From: Hofstenia miamia
Taxonomy: Eukaryota > Xenacoelomorpha > Acoela
DNA length: 64,000 nucleotides
Reading direction: 5' to 3'
Assembly: GCA_004352715.1 (NCBI GenBank)
Contig: SCFE01000031.1
Coordinates: 2,318,502 to 2,382,501 of the forward strand
The first letter of the stretch is position 1, and the number at the start of each line of letters is the position of its first letter. This document shows positions 1 through 11,449 of the stretch, piece by piece. Position numbers and translations under genes: made by a program. The notes below the pieces were generated by a model. That model was not told where the DNA came from. It was given only the letters and a program-made list of their open reading frames with translations, and made no database searches.

Positions 1-2335
1 TGGGAGAATGAAACATCACCTCAAAATGATAATCATAGAGAAAAATTTTTCTTGAGTCTGTAGTTCCAGATAATTTTCTCTATCAACATGTTAAAAGTCT
101 CACTCATTACAAAGCAGAGAAGATACCAACCCTAATAGAACTGATTTTGACAAATGAAAAAGGTATGGGTCAAAAATGTTGTACACGGTGCACCTCTGGG
201 AAAGAGTCATCACCAAGTTTTAAGTTTTTGCAGAGATTGAGGAAGATGATGGTGAAGCCAGATTCAATTATTCAATGATAAGATGAAGGAGGTCATCAAG
301 GGAAACAATTTGTGTGTGATAATAAAAGACTTGAATCTGACTGATGGATATAACAAGTTTTTAGAAACATATAATGCTGCTGCAAATGAATGTATCCCCA
401 AGAGTAAAGGAAAAGGGAAAGGAAAACAAACAAAAAAACCCCCCATCATGGATGAACGAGGAAGTACGTCTAGAACTCGAGGAAAAGAAAGTGACTTTTG
501 CAAAGTATGCAAAAACAAAGGATTGGAGAGATTACAGAGAATGCGCTAAGGCACGAAATAGAGCAAGGGCTGCTTGCAGAAAAGCAGTGAAAAACTATGA
601 GAAAGCAATAGCAAGAGAAGCACAGTACAATCAAAATGCCTTTTATGCATATGCCAACAGTAAAATAAAAACAAAAGAAGGAGTAGCTGATCTATTGAAC
701 GGGGAAGGGAAAGCAATCACTAACAATAAAGAAAAAGCCAAAATTGAGCTTGGTGACATTGTCTTTACAAAGGATATAGTAATAGAAACAGTTAGATCCC
801 TCAAAGTCTCGTGGACCGGATGGACTGCACTCACGTGTTCTAAAAGAACTTGCAGAAAAATTAGCAGAACCTCTGGCAATGATTTTCACAAGGTCTATAG
901 AGGAAAGCAAACTTTCGGATGCTTGGAAAGAGGCTAATGTCACCCCACTTTTCAAAAAAGGCAATAGCTCAAAATCAAGTAATTATCGGCCAGCCAGCTT
1001 AGCAAGTATACTGTGCAAGGTGATGGAATCAATTATAACGGATAAAATCATGGAACATACAGAACTAAACAAGCTTCTCTCATCCTGCCAACATGGATTT
1101 GTCCCAAAAAGATTTTGTGCGACAAATTTGCTGCATACTCTGGAAATATGGACTATGGCACTGGATACGGGAAGACCTGTGGATGCAGTATTCATAGATT
1201 TTGCAAAAACATTTGACTCTGTCCCACACCAAAGACTGATACCAAAATTGAGTCATATGGTATTAAAACAAGGTCCTCAACTGGATTAGGGATTTCCTCA
1301 TTGGAAGACAGCAAAGGGTATCCGTGAAGGGAATGTATTCAGATTGGACAAATGTTACAAGTGGCGTCCCACAAGGAAGTGTACTTGGACCAGTACTGTT
1401 TGTGATTTTTATCAATGACCTCCCTGAAATCCTAGAATCATGGTGCACAATGTATGCTGATGACACCAAAGTCTCATCCACAGTCCAGGCAAAATCGGAA
1501 AGACAGAATATGCAGGCAGACATAGATAAACTGGTCGACTGGGCAGACAAGTGGTAGCTTTGTTTTAATGCAGATAAGTGCAAGATCATACACATTGGCA
1601 GGAATAACCCAAAGCAAGCCTATACTATGAGACTTCACTATTCACAGGATAGAGCAAAGCTGGAAGCTTCCACAATGTGAAAAGGACCTGGGTGTAATGG
1701 TGGATAATGAACTTAAATTCAGCAAGCATGTTGAGGCACAAGTGGCTAAGGCGAACAAAATATTGGGGCTAATTAGAAGATCATACCAATTTTTAGATAA
1801 AGAGAGCCTAAGATTGTTATTCACTGCACTGGTTAGACCTCATCTGGAGTTTACTAATTTAGCATGGTCGCCAAGATTTCAGAAACAAAAATCTTATAGA
1901 AAGTGTATTGCGGAGAGCTTCCAAGTTGGTTCCAGGCTTGGCTAAATTGGCATACGAAAAGAGATTAGAAAGTCTACGTCTTCCTAGCATGCAGTACAGG
2001 AGAAGTCTACAAGTTTACCCATGAAATGTATGATGTCAGTTTGCCTCTTATTAAGGAATATAATACAAGAAATAGAGGACATATGTACAAATTGAGAAAA
2101 TGTAGAGTAAACACTGGACTGAGACAACATTTTCTCAAATAGAGTTACAGACTTGGAATGGGCTGTCAATTCATGTTGTGAATGCTCCATCATTGAACAG
2201 TTTTAAAAATAGACTAGATTGTCACTGGATAGAACACATGTATAAGTGTATTTAGATTATTTTAGACAGGGGAGATCGCCAACATTTAAAATAGTTCTAC
2301 AAAGACTGTGAATAAAAAGATCAGCATTCATATCA

Positions 2336-2337
<2 letters not shown>
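1..2337 (+). mobile_element. CR1/L2-like non-LTR retrotransposon LINE-A, copy 1 (decayed)
   Basis: Relic of an endonuclease/reverse-transcriptase polyprotein whose 5' part lies outside the window. Visible in order: the end of the APE-type endonuclease with YQHV at 81-92 and PLGKSHH at 193-213 (the family has SDH, so the catalytic Asp is changed here); RT motif NYRPASL from 981; FIDFAKTFDSVPH near 1190-1225; GVPQGSVLGP from about 1363; catalytic YADDT from 1453; and the C-terminal NSFKNRLD region near 2190-2215. Several frameshifts and stops break the frame. The 3' end is a short run of CATTCATAT units leading into (TA)n, as expected of CR1-like tails. Clade placement is from motifs only. Confidence 0.9.

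Positions 2338-2338
<1 letters not shown>

Positions 2339-2374
<36 letters not shown>
2339..2374. repeat. (TA)n microsatellite
   Basis: Pure AT dinucleotide tract at the junction between LINE-A copy 1 and the hAT fragment. The same junction recurs at 5825-5860. Confidence 0.97.
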
Positions 2375-2377
<3 letters not shown>

Positions 2378-2988
2378 TGAACTTCTTATGGATAAATGCA
2401 GGTATGAAAAGACTCATTCCCCATATTTAATCAAAATTTTCCAAGAAGAAACTGTATCTGATCAATTTCGAGTTCAAGAAGTTGTTGTAGAAGCCTTACC
2501 CGATATCAGATTGGTTAGTGAATTTGGAAAGTTTAGGCTGTTCATTACTGACAATGCGAGCTAAAACTCCCCTGCTGCAAGGGCGTTACAAGTCATGTAC
2601 AGAAACATGATATATGTAACGTGCCACACACACATGATCAACAAGCTGACCAAAAATGGTTGAAACTCAAGTTGGTGTCAATGCTGTTGTCAAGCATTTA
2701 AAAAAGGTGGTTGAAAAATTCCCTCGCCGAACTCGTGAATGGACAATATTTAATGGAAAACGGGAGAACTTCCACCTTACAGTGTTAACGAGGTAGGTTA
2801 CCTGGTTGCGAGCTGTTGTGTACATTTCTGAAAATTCATTTGATCTGAAGAAATTTTTGGGAAATATCCCCATTCCTGAAAGTGTTGCTGCGCAGAAAGC
2901 TGTTGTTGATATGGACAATGAAGATACACTGGCTAAAACTGGATTTGTGCCTGCGCATAAATGTTTGATCCCGTTTATTCTGGAGTCC
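2375..2988 (+). mobile_element. hAT-superfamily transposase fragment, copy 1 (decayed)
   Basis: Translation in two or three frames gives a hAT RNase-H-like core: FRLFITDNAS (an Asp in hAT catalytic context), then VTCHTHMINKL (the Cys/His motif after it), then VVKHLKKVVEKFPRRTREW, then WLRAVVYISENSFDLKKFLGN. In-frame stops lie at about 2563, 2663 and 2801. It ends abruptly at the single N at 2989. It matches the copy at 5861-6474 almost base for base. No termini were found. Confidence 0.75.
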
Positions 2989-2989
2989 N
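2989..2989. other. single-N assembly join
   Basis: One N lies exactly where the hAT fragment stops and unrelated sequence (block A region) starts. The second copy runs on past this point without a break, so this is probably a contig join rather than a biological junction. Confidence 0.7.
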
Positions 2990-3055
2990 ATATATATGTT
3001 GATCATGAATGCCTTTTCTGGTATAAATAATTGAATATTTGAAGGAAATCAGCAT

Positions 3056-3346
3056 AATAACTGTAATTTCAACATAGAAAGGCTTTGCAAAAATTTAGGA
3101 AACCTGAGATTATACACATGTATATCACAGTTTAGAAAATATCATTCCTGAATATCATTTCTGAAATCATGCTATATTGTTACTTTACAAAATTTAAGAA
3201 CACTAGTAAATTTCAAAATTTGACAAATCTTGGTATTCTTTGTCGAGCCTGAAAATCAGAAAATCTCGAAATTTGCGATTCCACAATTTGCACAATGGGC
3301 CCAAAGTTACAGAAGTATAAATCATTAAAACGTCCTATATTTCATT
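3056..3346. repeat. dispersed repeat block A (inverted copy at about 60590-60818)
   Basis: Base-by-base reading shows that the stretch from about 3112 to 3346 is the reverse complement of 60590-60818, with scattered substitutions (for example around the shared TTCTTTGTCGAGCCTGAAAA). Its right edge falls where the LINE-B tail begins. No coding capacity seen. Confidence 0.85.
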
Positions 3347-3568
3347 GCTTAATAATAATAATAATAATAATCAATGACTTTATTTAGCCGCTGAAGGCAT
3401 ACACAACAAAAAATAAAAACAATTCAAGTTTTGCGGCAGCGAGGACAGTCACAGGAGATGAAATAGGAGCAAATGGAAGAGTAGGCGAAGTTGGAGAAGG
3501 GCTCAGCAAAGAGGAAAGCCATCAAAGATTTCTTGAAGCTCGGTGGCGGGGAAAAGAAATCAATCGCT
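3347..3568 (-). mobile_element. 3' end of a second CR1-like LINE (LINE-B)
   Basis: Read on the minus strand, an ORF end is followed by a short 3' UTR with GCGGCTAAATAAAGTCATTG and then a (ATT)n tail at 3348-3371, the usual terminal layout of CR1/L2-type elements. It inserts directly into block A. The element is cut at the single N at 3569; its 5' part is probably the RT-linker fragment at 7871-8250. Confidence 0.65.
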
Positions 3569-3569
3569 N
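3569..3569. other. single-N assembly join
   Basis: One N separates LINE-B (minus) from the start of LINE-A copy 2 (plus). The following base matches position 165/166 of copy 1 in the middle of the endonuclease, so the join is not at a natural element end. Confidence 0.7.
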
Positions 3570-5821
3570 ATGGGTCAAAAATGTTGTACACGGTGCACCT
3601 CTGGGAAAGAGTCATCACCAAGTTTTAACTTCAGAGCTTTTGCAGAGATTGAGGAAGGTGATGGTGAAGCCAGATTCAATTATTCAAAAGGGGACTATAA
3701 TAAAATGAAGGAGGTCATCAAGGGAAACAATTTGTGTGTGATAACAAAAGACATGAATCTGACTGATGGATATAACAAGTTTTTAGAACATATAATGCTG
3801 TTGCAAATGAATTTATCCCCAAGAGTAAAGGAAAAGGGAAAGGAAAACAAACAAAGCAACCCCCATCATGAATGAACGAGGAAGTACGTCTAGCACTCGA
3901 GGAAAAGAAAGTGACTTTTGCAAAGTATTCAAAAACAAAGGATTGATGAGATTACAGAGAATGCGCTAAGGCACGAAATAGAGCAAGGGCTGCTTGCAGA
4001 AAGCAGTGAAAAACTATGAGAAAGCAATAGCAAGAGAAGCACAGTACAATCCAAAGGCCTTTTATGCATATGCCAACAGTAAAATAAAAACAAAAGAAGG
4101 AGTAGCTGATCTATTGAACGGGGAAGTGAAAACAGTCAATAACAATAAAGAAAAAGCCAAAATTCTGAAAAAAAATTTTACCGAGGAAAATATCAAAGAT
4201 ACGCTTGAATGCGAAACAAGACACTTGGTAACATTGTCTTTACAAAGGATATAGTAATAGAAAAACTGAAACATTTAGATCCCTCAAAGTCTCCTGGACC
4301 AGACGGACTGCACTTACGTGTTCTAAAAGAACTTGCAGAACAATTAGCAGAACCTCTGGCAATGATTTTCACAAGGTCTATAGAGGAAAACAAACTTCCA
4401 GATGCTTGGAAAGAGGCTAATGTCACCCCACTTTTCAAAAAAGGCAATAGCTCAAAATCAAGTAATTATCGGCCAGCCAGCTTAGCAAGTATACTGTGCA
4501 AGGTGATGGAATCAATTATAAGGGATAAAATCATGGAACATACGGAACAAAACAAGCTCTCTCATCCTGCCAACATGGGTTTGTCCCAAAAAGATCTTGT
4601 GCGACAAATTTGCTGCATACTCTGGAAATATGGACTATGGCACTGGATACGGGAAGACCTGTGGATACAGTATTCCTAGATTTTGCAAAGGCATTTGACT
4701 CTATCCCACACCAAAGACTGATACCAAAATTGAGTCATATTGTATTAAAAGCAAGGTCCTAAACTGGATAAGGGATTTCCTCATTGGAAGACAGCAAAGG
4801 GTATCCGTGAAGGGAATGTATTCAAATTGGACAAATGTTACAAGTGTACTTGGACCAGTACTGTTTGCGATTTTTATCAATGACCTCCCTGAAATCCTAG
4901 AATCATGGTGCACAATGTATGCTGATGACACCAAATTCTCATCCACAGTCCAGGCAGAATCGGAAAGACAGACTATGAAGCCGGACATGGATAAACTGGT
5001 CGACTGGGCAGACAAGTGGCAGCTTTGCTTTGATGCAGATAAGTGCAAGATCATACACATTGGCAGGAATAACCCAAAGCAAGACTATACTATGAGACTT
5101 CCATTTTCACAGGATAGAGCAAAGCTGGAAACTTCACAATGTGAAAAGGACCTGGGTGTAATGGTGGATAATGAACTTAAATTCAGCAAGCATGTTGAGG
5201 CACAAGTGGCTAAGGCGAACAAAATATTGATGCTGATTAGAAGATCATACCAATTTTTAGGTAAGGAGAGCCTAAGATTGCTATTCACTGCACTGGTTAG
5301 ACCTCATCTGGAGATTACTAATGTGGTATGGTCGCCAAGATTTCAGAAACAAAAATCTTATAGAAAGTGTATTTCGGAGAGCTTCCAAGTGGGTTCCAGG
5401 CTTGGCTAAATTTGCATACGAAAAGAGATTAGAACGTCTATGTCTTCCTAGCATGCAGTACAGGAGGAAAAGAGGAGATAGGATAGAAGTCTACAAGTTT
5501 ACCCATGAAATGTGTGATGGCAGTTTGCCTCTTATCAAGGAAGACGATACAAGAAATAGAGGACATATGTACGAATTGAGAAAATTTAGAGTAAACACTG
5601 GACCGAGACAACATTTTTTCTCAAATAGAGTTGCAGACTTGGAATGGGCTGTCAATTCATGTTGTGAATGCTCCATCATTGAACAGTTTTAAAAATAGAC
5701 TAGATTGTCACTGGATAGAACACATGTATAAGTGTATTTAGATTATTTTAGACAGGGGAGATCGCCAACATTTAAAATAGTTCTACAAAGACTGTGAATA
5801 AAAAGATCAGCATTCATATCA

Positions 5822-5823
<2 letters not shown>
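3570..5823 (+). mobile_element. LINE-A copy 2 (decayed)
   Basis: Second copy of the LINE at 1-2337. It keeps a longer readable RT: PSKSPGPDGLHLRVLKELAE from about 4280, NYRPASL from about 4465, YADDT from 4918, and a C-terminal stretch YEKRLERLCLPSMQYRRKRG from about 5417. Relative to copy 1 it lacks 18 bases around 4848, which removes the GVPQG part of an RT core motif without shifting frame, so this copy could not encode a normal RT even apart from its frameshifts. The upstream part differs from copy 1 by roughly one base in twenty by eye; the last ~150 bases look identical. Confidence 0.9.

Positions 5824-5824
<1 letters not shown>

Positions 5825-5860
<36 letters not shown>
5825..5860. 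repeat. (TA)n microsatellite
   Basis: Same LINE-A/hAT junction tract as at 2339-2374. Confidence 0.97.
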
Positions 5861-5863
<3 letters not shown>

Positions 5864-6509
5864 TGGACTTCTTATGGATAAATGCAGGTATGAAAAGACT
5901 CATTCCCCATATTTAATCAAAATTTTCCAAGAAGAAACTGTATCTGATCAATTTCGAGTTCAAGAAGTTGTTGTAGAAGCCTTACCCGATATCAGATTGG
6001 TTAGTGAATTTGGAAAGTTTAGGCTGTTCATTACTGACAATGCGAGCTAAAACTCCCCTGCTGCAAGGGCGTTACAAGTCATGTACAGAAACATGATATA
6101 TGTAACGTGCCACACACACATGATCAACAAGCTGACCAAAAATGGTTGAAACTCAAGTTGGTGTCAATGCTGTTGTCAAGCATTTAAAAAAGGTGGTTGA
6201 AAAATTCCCTCGCCGAACTCGTGAATGGACAATATTTAATGGAAAACGGGAGAACTTCCACCTTACAGTGTTAACGAGGTAGGTTACCTGGTTGCGAGCT
6301 GTTGTGTACATTTCTGAAAATTCATTTGATCTGAAGAAATTTTTGGGAAATATCCCCATTCCTGAAAGTGTTGCTGCGCAGAAAGCTGTTGTTGATATGG
6401 ACAATGAAGATACACTGGCTAAAACTGGATTTGTGCCTGCGCATAAATGTTTGATCCCGTTTATTCTGGAGTCCAAGGTTAATTCAAATGTTGAAAAGCT
6501 AATGGACTG
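5861..6509 (+). mobile_element. hAT-superfamily transposase fragment, copy 2 (decayed)
   Basis: Same fragment as 2375-2988, with only one difference seen (the GAACTT/GGACTT change just after the TA tract). It continues beyond the point where copy 1 is cut, through KVNSNVEKLMD to a stop at 6508-6510. The in-frame stops are shared with copy 1, so the duplication came after the element died, or the two copies are haplotypes of one locus. Confidence 0.75.
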
Positions 6510-6510
6510 A

Positions 6511-7005
6511 TAATGAAATTTGTTCATTGATGGAGAAAAACACTGGTTTGCAAGAGGCGAAAATATTTCCCAATCTGGGCATATTGGCCATTAAATATAA
6601 TTCTGATCGTTTGTATACTTCTTTTACCTTTGCCCTAATTCAAGTATATTTTGGCCCAAAATTGTTTTTTTCAGCTTCGAAAAAGGCGCCAATTTTGAGT
6701 ATAGTTCAGCCTTAAAAAATCTTCTTGATTGTATATTATTGACCCCTCAAATGATAGCAAAGCACCTCTGCCCGAAAGCCGATACTGATTGTTAACATTT
6801 TTCTAGAATTATTAAGCATCATTGGAAGGTGGAATGCATGACAATTATGCAATAAAATTCATACAAAGCAGTCACGATATGTAAATAAAATGTAGAAATA
6901 CATACAAATGTGGAAAAGAAATTTTCTGTCAGTAAAATCCAACTCATTTAAAAATCCTCTCTTAGATAAGGACTTGACTTAAACTAAAAATGTATAGATT
7001 TCCAT
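6511..7005. other. no gene recognised
   Basis: AT-rich sequence. A 62-codon open frame at 6527-6715 has no recognisable motif. Ends in a short (TA)n tract. Confidence 0.5.
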
Positions 7006-7037
7006 TATATATATATATATATTTTTTTTTATATATA
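7006..7037. repeat. (TA)n / T-run microsatellite
   Basis: Alternating AT interrupted by a run of T. Confidence 0.9.
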
Positions 7038-7045
7038 CCGTAAAA

Positions 7046-7110
7046 CCTGTAATTGAAGGCCATAGCCTTTTATTTTTCAACTCCTTGCTAGGGTGACCTT
7101 CAATTACAGG
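7046..7110. repeat. inverted repeat (hairpin-forming, MITE-like end)
   Basis: CCTGTAATTGAAGGCC at 7046-7061 is matched in reverse complement at 7095-7110 (15 of 16 bases). The spacer and the following sequence carry related TATTTTTCAAC words. A similar CCTGTAATTAAGGCC occurs near 24797. Probably part of a small dispersed element. Confidence 0.6.
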
Positions 7111-7195
7111 GTGGCTTCTATTTTTCAACCATCAATTTTTGGTATTTTTAGGTCTATAAAAATTTTAATTTCATAACTAAGACTGCTTTGACAGA

Positions 7196-7687
7196 CTATG
7201 CAGGCAGACATAGATAAACTGGTCGACTGGGCAGACAAGAGGCAGTCTAATGCAGATAAGTGCAAGGTCATACACATTGGCAGGAATAACCCAAAGCAAG
7301 ACTATACTATGAGACTTCCATTTTCACAGGATAGAGCAAAGCTGGAAACTTCACAATGTGAAAAGGACCTGGGTGAAATGTTGGATAATGAACTTAAATT
7401 CAGCAAGCATGTTGAGGCACAAGTGGCTAAGGCGAACAAAATATTGATGCTGATTAGAAGATCATACCAATTTTTAGGTAAGGAGAGCCTAAGATTGCTA
7501 TTCACTGCACTGGTTAGACCTCATCTGGAGATTACTAATGTGGTATGGTCGCCAAGATTTCAGAAACAAAAATCTTATAGAAAGTGTATTTCGGAGAGCT
7601 TCCAAGTGGGTTCCAGGCTTGGCTAAATTTGCATACGAAAAGAGATTAGAACGTCTATGTCTTCCTAGCATGCAGTACAGGAGGAAA
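7196..7687 (+). mobile_element. LINE-A copy 3 (fragment, cut by gap)
   Basis: Begins abruptly just after the YADD region and matches copy 2 at about 4968-5473 with very few differences. Encodes LVDWADKR, IHIGRNNPKQDYTMRLPFSQ, then VAKANKILMLIRRSYQFLGK and LFTALVRPHLEITNVVWSPR, the usual region downstream of the RT core. Cut off on the right by the N run at 7688. Confidence 0.88.
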
Positions 7688-7870
7688 NNNNNNNNNNNNN
7701 NNNNNNNNNNNNNNNNNNNNNNNNNNNNNNNNNNNNNNNNNNNNNNNNNNNNNNNNNNNNNNNNNNNNNNNNNNNNNNNNNNNNNNNNNNNNNNNNNNNN
7801 NNNNNNNNNNNNNNNNNNNNNNNNNNNNNNNNNNNNNNNNNNNNNNNNNNNNNNNNNNNNNNNNNNNNNN
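7688..7870. other. assembly gap (183 N)
   Basis: Run of N. Confidence 1.
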
Positions 7871-8250
7871 CGGGATAGCGCTTAGTGGAGCAAATGAAGG
7901 AGTAAAGATGCTTTAAATGGATAGAAAGCGTGGAGGAGGTTTCATGAATTACAAAGGAAAGAACACCGTCAGGATAACAAGGACCAGTCAACTTGCAAGA
8001 TTTAAGCATGAGAGAAATATCATGGGCGCTGAAGACCATATCACAAAGTCGGATTAGTGGGGAGGCAGCAGGCGGACCAGAGCACATGGAGACAGGTACA
8101 GAGAAGTTAGAGGCAAAATACGCGTTGAACAGATCAGCTTTCTCCAGGTCAGAGTGAGCAGAAAGAAGGTTCCATCTCAAATTGGGGGGCTCAGTCTTGG
8201 AATGAAGAGAACGCAGGAAGGAATAAGAGTCTTGAAGAGAACCAGACGAG
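7871..8250 (-). mobile_element. LINE-B endonuclease-RT linker fragment
   Basis: On the minus strand this reads RWNLLSAHSDLEKADLFNAY and FASNFSVP, followed by FSAHDISLMLKSCKLTGPC and SSTLSIHLKHLYSFICSTKR. This is the usual linker (F-N-x-Y-F-x-S-x-F) leading into the first RT motif of LINEs. Less AT-rich than its surroundings. Block B begins immediately beyond it, so together with 3347-3568 it probably represents one LINE insertion between blocks A and B. Confidence 0.75.
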
Positions 8251-8768
8251 AAGTAATAATTCTTTTAACAAACTCCAAATAAGTAGAAATCGTACGTTTT
8301 CACGTAAAATACAGATCTTAGGCAGAAAGTTATAAGTTATTGATATTCTGTAAACTAGTCTTTAAGTATATTAAGTGATTACATTTTAAATTTCCCAAAA
8401 TGCAGTGAGAAATTGGCACAAACAGTATGAAACCTACTTCGGGCCTCCAAGCCAAAGCTTTTAGAAAATCTTAAAGTATTATTTTTTACATACTTGCGCT
8501 GCCCTAATAGATATATGTTGTACATATTTTAATGTTTCGGTATGCAAAACTGGCCTTTAATAAATTAAGGGTAAAAATGGAATCAATTAACCGAAAGCTC
8601 CTATCTTCTGCCAAAAATCTTGGCAACCAATTTTGAAATTACTTAAAATTTGCAAATATAAGTTGAATACAAAAGAGTTTGTTCTATTTGCTCCAATATT
8701 GAAGGAAAAAAAGTTTTTCACACTTAAAAAATTTGGAATTTATTTCACTGAAAGTTTGCAAGCGTAAA
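8251..8768. repeat. dispersed repeat block B (inverted copy at about 60069-60590)
   Basis: Reverse complement of 60069-60590 with a few percent differences by eye; the shared stretch includes GTAGGTTTCATACTGTTTGT as read at 60.4 kb. No coding capacity seen. Confidence 0.85.
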
Positions 8769-9498
8769 GTTTGCATGAAGTCGCAATTTTTGCACGTCAT
8801 AAGCAAATTTTGGGGGCTTAGGTGCAATTTCACCCCTCTTAGCAATTATTTGAGATGACACTCTTCAAATTTGGAAACAACATACCCATATTGCATTCAC
8901 AGGAAAAAAATGGAACTAGTTTTCGAGATATCAATTTTTTCCCCGATTTCTGAATAGTGGTATTTGGTTTGAAGTGTGCTGCCGCGACGTACGGTCTTGC
9001 AGCACGAGAATTTAATTGTCAAAGAATGAATGGATCATCAAGTATTAATTCATTAAAATCTATTGCGACAATCCCTGATTTGCATTTATCAAAACAGTAA
9101 AAAACCATAAATTGTGACAAATATAGAAAACAATAGATTTTACATGCTTCTAAATATATAGGATTGTTCCGTTAAAGATTCTAAGGTGTCTGCACTCTAG
9201 GATCAACGACATATTTATTGTGGGTAATTTTAAAAGCCTTCATATGTAATTCAATTTCAAAGAACTTTGTGGATGATTTTATCTATTTGAAATAGTCTAG
9301 CAAAAACAATGCGAATTCAAAGATGTTGCAGTCAATTCATCATTTTCTCTAAAATTTGACTAGAATGACAACACAATTTTTATTGTTTTGTAATAACCCA
9401 ATTATTGCAATCAATAAATTCTGAAAATCAAAAATAGAATTTTTTAAAAGGATTGTAACCTGATTAACTAGTTTTAACCTGACCGGATCCAGCACTAT
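8769..9498. other. no gene recognised
   Basis: AT-rich sequence between block B and a TA-edged gap. It has no counterpart at the B/C junction of the 60-kb copy, so it is either an insertion here or deleted there. Confidence 0.5.
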
Positions 9499-9844
9499 TA
9501 TATATATATATATATATATATATATNNNNNNNNNNNNNNNNNNNNNNNNNNNNNNNNNNNNNNNNNNNNNNNNNNNNNNNNNNNNNNNNNNNNNNNNNNN
9601 NNNNNNNNNNNNNNNNNNNNNNNNNNNNNNNNNNNNNNNNNNNNNNNNNNNNNNNNNNNNNNNNNNNNNNNNNNNNNNNNNNNNNNNNNNNNNNNNNNNN
9701 NNNNNNNNNNNNNNNNNNNNNNNNNNNNNNNNNNNNNNNNNNNNNNNNNNNNNNNNNNNNNNNNNNNNNNNNNNNNNNNNNNNNNNNNNNNNNNNNNNNN
9801 NNNNNNNNNNNNNNNNNNNNNNNNNNNNNNNNNTATATATATAT
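9499..9844. repeat. (TA)n tract containing an assembly gap
   Basis: TA repeat at 9499-9525, N run at 9526-9833 (308 N), TA repeat again at 9834-9844. The gap is probably a long TA array that did not assemble. Confidence 0.9.
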
Positions 9845-10540
9845 TTTTAACCATACAAACGAAACAAGCTAGAAATTTCTTTTTTCCTTAGACTTTAATG
9901 AATCTAACAGAAAATTTAGGCTTAATCCCTGCCCAGCCTAAATTTCTACAAAATACCATTAGTTACGTTTTGCAACTTGCCATAATTTGAATTATTATTA
10001 GCATTGCTATATAATTCACAATATTTCACTGCAATTTAAGGAATGTAGAAAGCATGTTCAAATTATTTTCAACTTAGTAAACTGATATCCTAAATATCTC
10101 ATTCAAAATGGCTATATTGCTCATTCCAAGTATCACTAGGCAATAATTATAATGAAAATAATAGATCCAAAATCATAGTAAATTACCTAGTTTGGTATTA
10201 ATAAAAATCAATATATAACACATAACAAAAAAGTTTACCTGTGCTTCATACTTCTGTTAGCATTAAGAAGAAATTGTCTCAGAAAACCTAAAGTCAGATA
10301 TTGCCAATAATCATAATCACTAATGGCAAATTTGGTTCTACCATAGATACCTTATGTAAATGCTGTGATCATAGTTTAGGTTTTCTTTAGGTTTGAGATG
10401 ACAAGAAGAGGTGTCCGGCAGAATATCACAAGGTGCGAAATATGATTAATGTTAAGCCTGTAATGTACATAAAACGATCACTTGAGTGGCATTACATTCT
10501 TTTGTTTCATCAAACTCTGCAGAACACTCAATATTTCACA
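9845..10540. other. no gene recognised
   Basis: AT-rich; nothing coding or repetitive was recognised. Confidence 0.5.
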
Positions 10541-10557
10541 CCTTGCGTACGCCACTG
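10541..10557 (-). repeat. solo hAT-type terminal repeat
   Basis: The minus strand reads CAGTGGCGTACGCAAGG, nearly the same as the left end of the MITE at 56058. No partner end was found to the left, so this may be a truncated copy. Confidence 0.45.
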
Positions 10558-10794
10558 GTTATAGGCAAACATTTCATAATGAATGGAAGCATTTCTTCTC
10601 TGCTTAAGTGGGGGACGTTCCCTAAGCACCCCACTTTAGAAATAATGCTATCACTAATTTGAAGGAGATTTAATCCTCTGTAGGTCTGGGAATCTGTGCA
10701 GTGACATGCTCTCGAAAATATTGGCATTACCCAAGAACCACTGCGTGAAATCTGTCTCACTAGGACGGTTTGGGTGTACATAGTGTCTGCCATT

Positions 10795-11090
10795 GTGATG
10801 GTACCGATCAGGTCTGGTCCTGACGCACTTGATTATGGCAATCGTCACTAAATTATATGCTTAGGACCACAGATTGAGTACCACCAAAACCCCTATTGGC
10901 GGCAGAGGCCTGAGAGTTTCCTGCTTTGATAGTCAATGATCGATGACTGGTTTTAAAGTGCCGTGAGTACCAACCTCTAGTCTTATACTACTTGTAACAG
11001 CGTTTATGTTATAGTAGTAATTTTTGCGTGGTGAGAATATCCCTTTAACAAAAAAATATCAATTTAAATATTGTAAACCTCTACCAAATA
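10795..11090. repeat. dispersed repeat block C (inverted copy at about 59780-60068)
   Basis: Reverse complement of 59780-60068 with few changes; it includes GGTACCGATCAGGTCTGGTC at the left. The match runs to the gap edge at 59780, so the true right limit of the block is unknown. Confidence 0.85.
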
Positions 11091-11449
11091 TTACTAGAAA
11101 CCACAACGTAAATTTCTCTAATCTTTCAAAGCTACTAGACATACATTTCGATTTTGTTGAACCTTTAAATCTTAAAATTTTCAGATAAACAATTAGGGTT
11201 CTTATACTTATTCGCTTATACATTTCTTATAATCGTATGAACTAGGATCATTATTTCCCTATAGCCGGCAGTTGTGCTAAACCCTTCTCTGTATGCAAAT
11301 TAGTTGGATGATGAGATATTATTACTATTTCAGTTGAAGATTATTTGATTATTTAGTAGTCATTCAAGAATTTTTGTAACAGGATTTGTAATCAGTTGTA
11401 TCTTCTTTCAATTTAAATTGGAGTTATTTCGACACATCTTAAGGTTTGC

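Noticed and set aside
2667-2918. Minus-strand open frames over the hAT fragments (also 6153-6527)
   Set aside because: Antisense to the recognisable plus-strand transposase reading.
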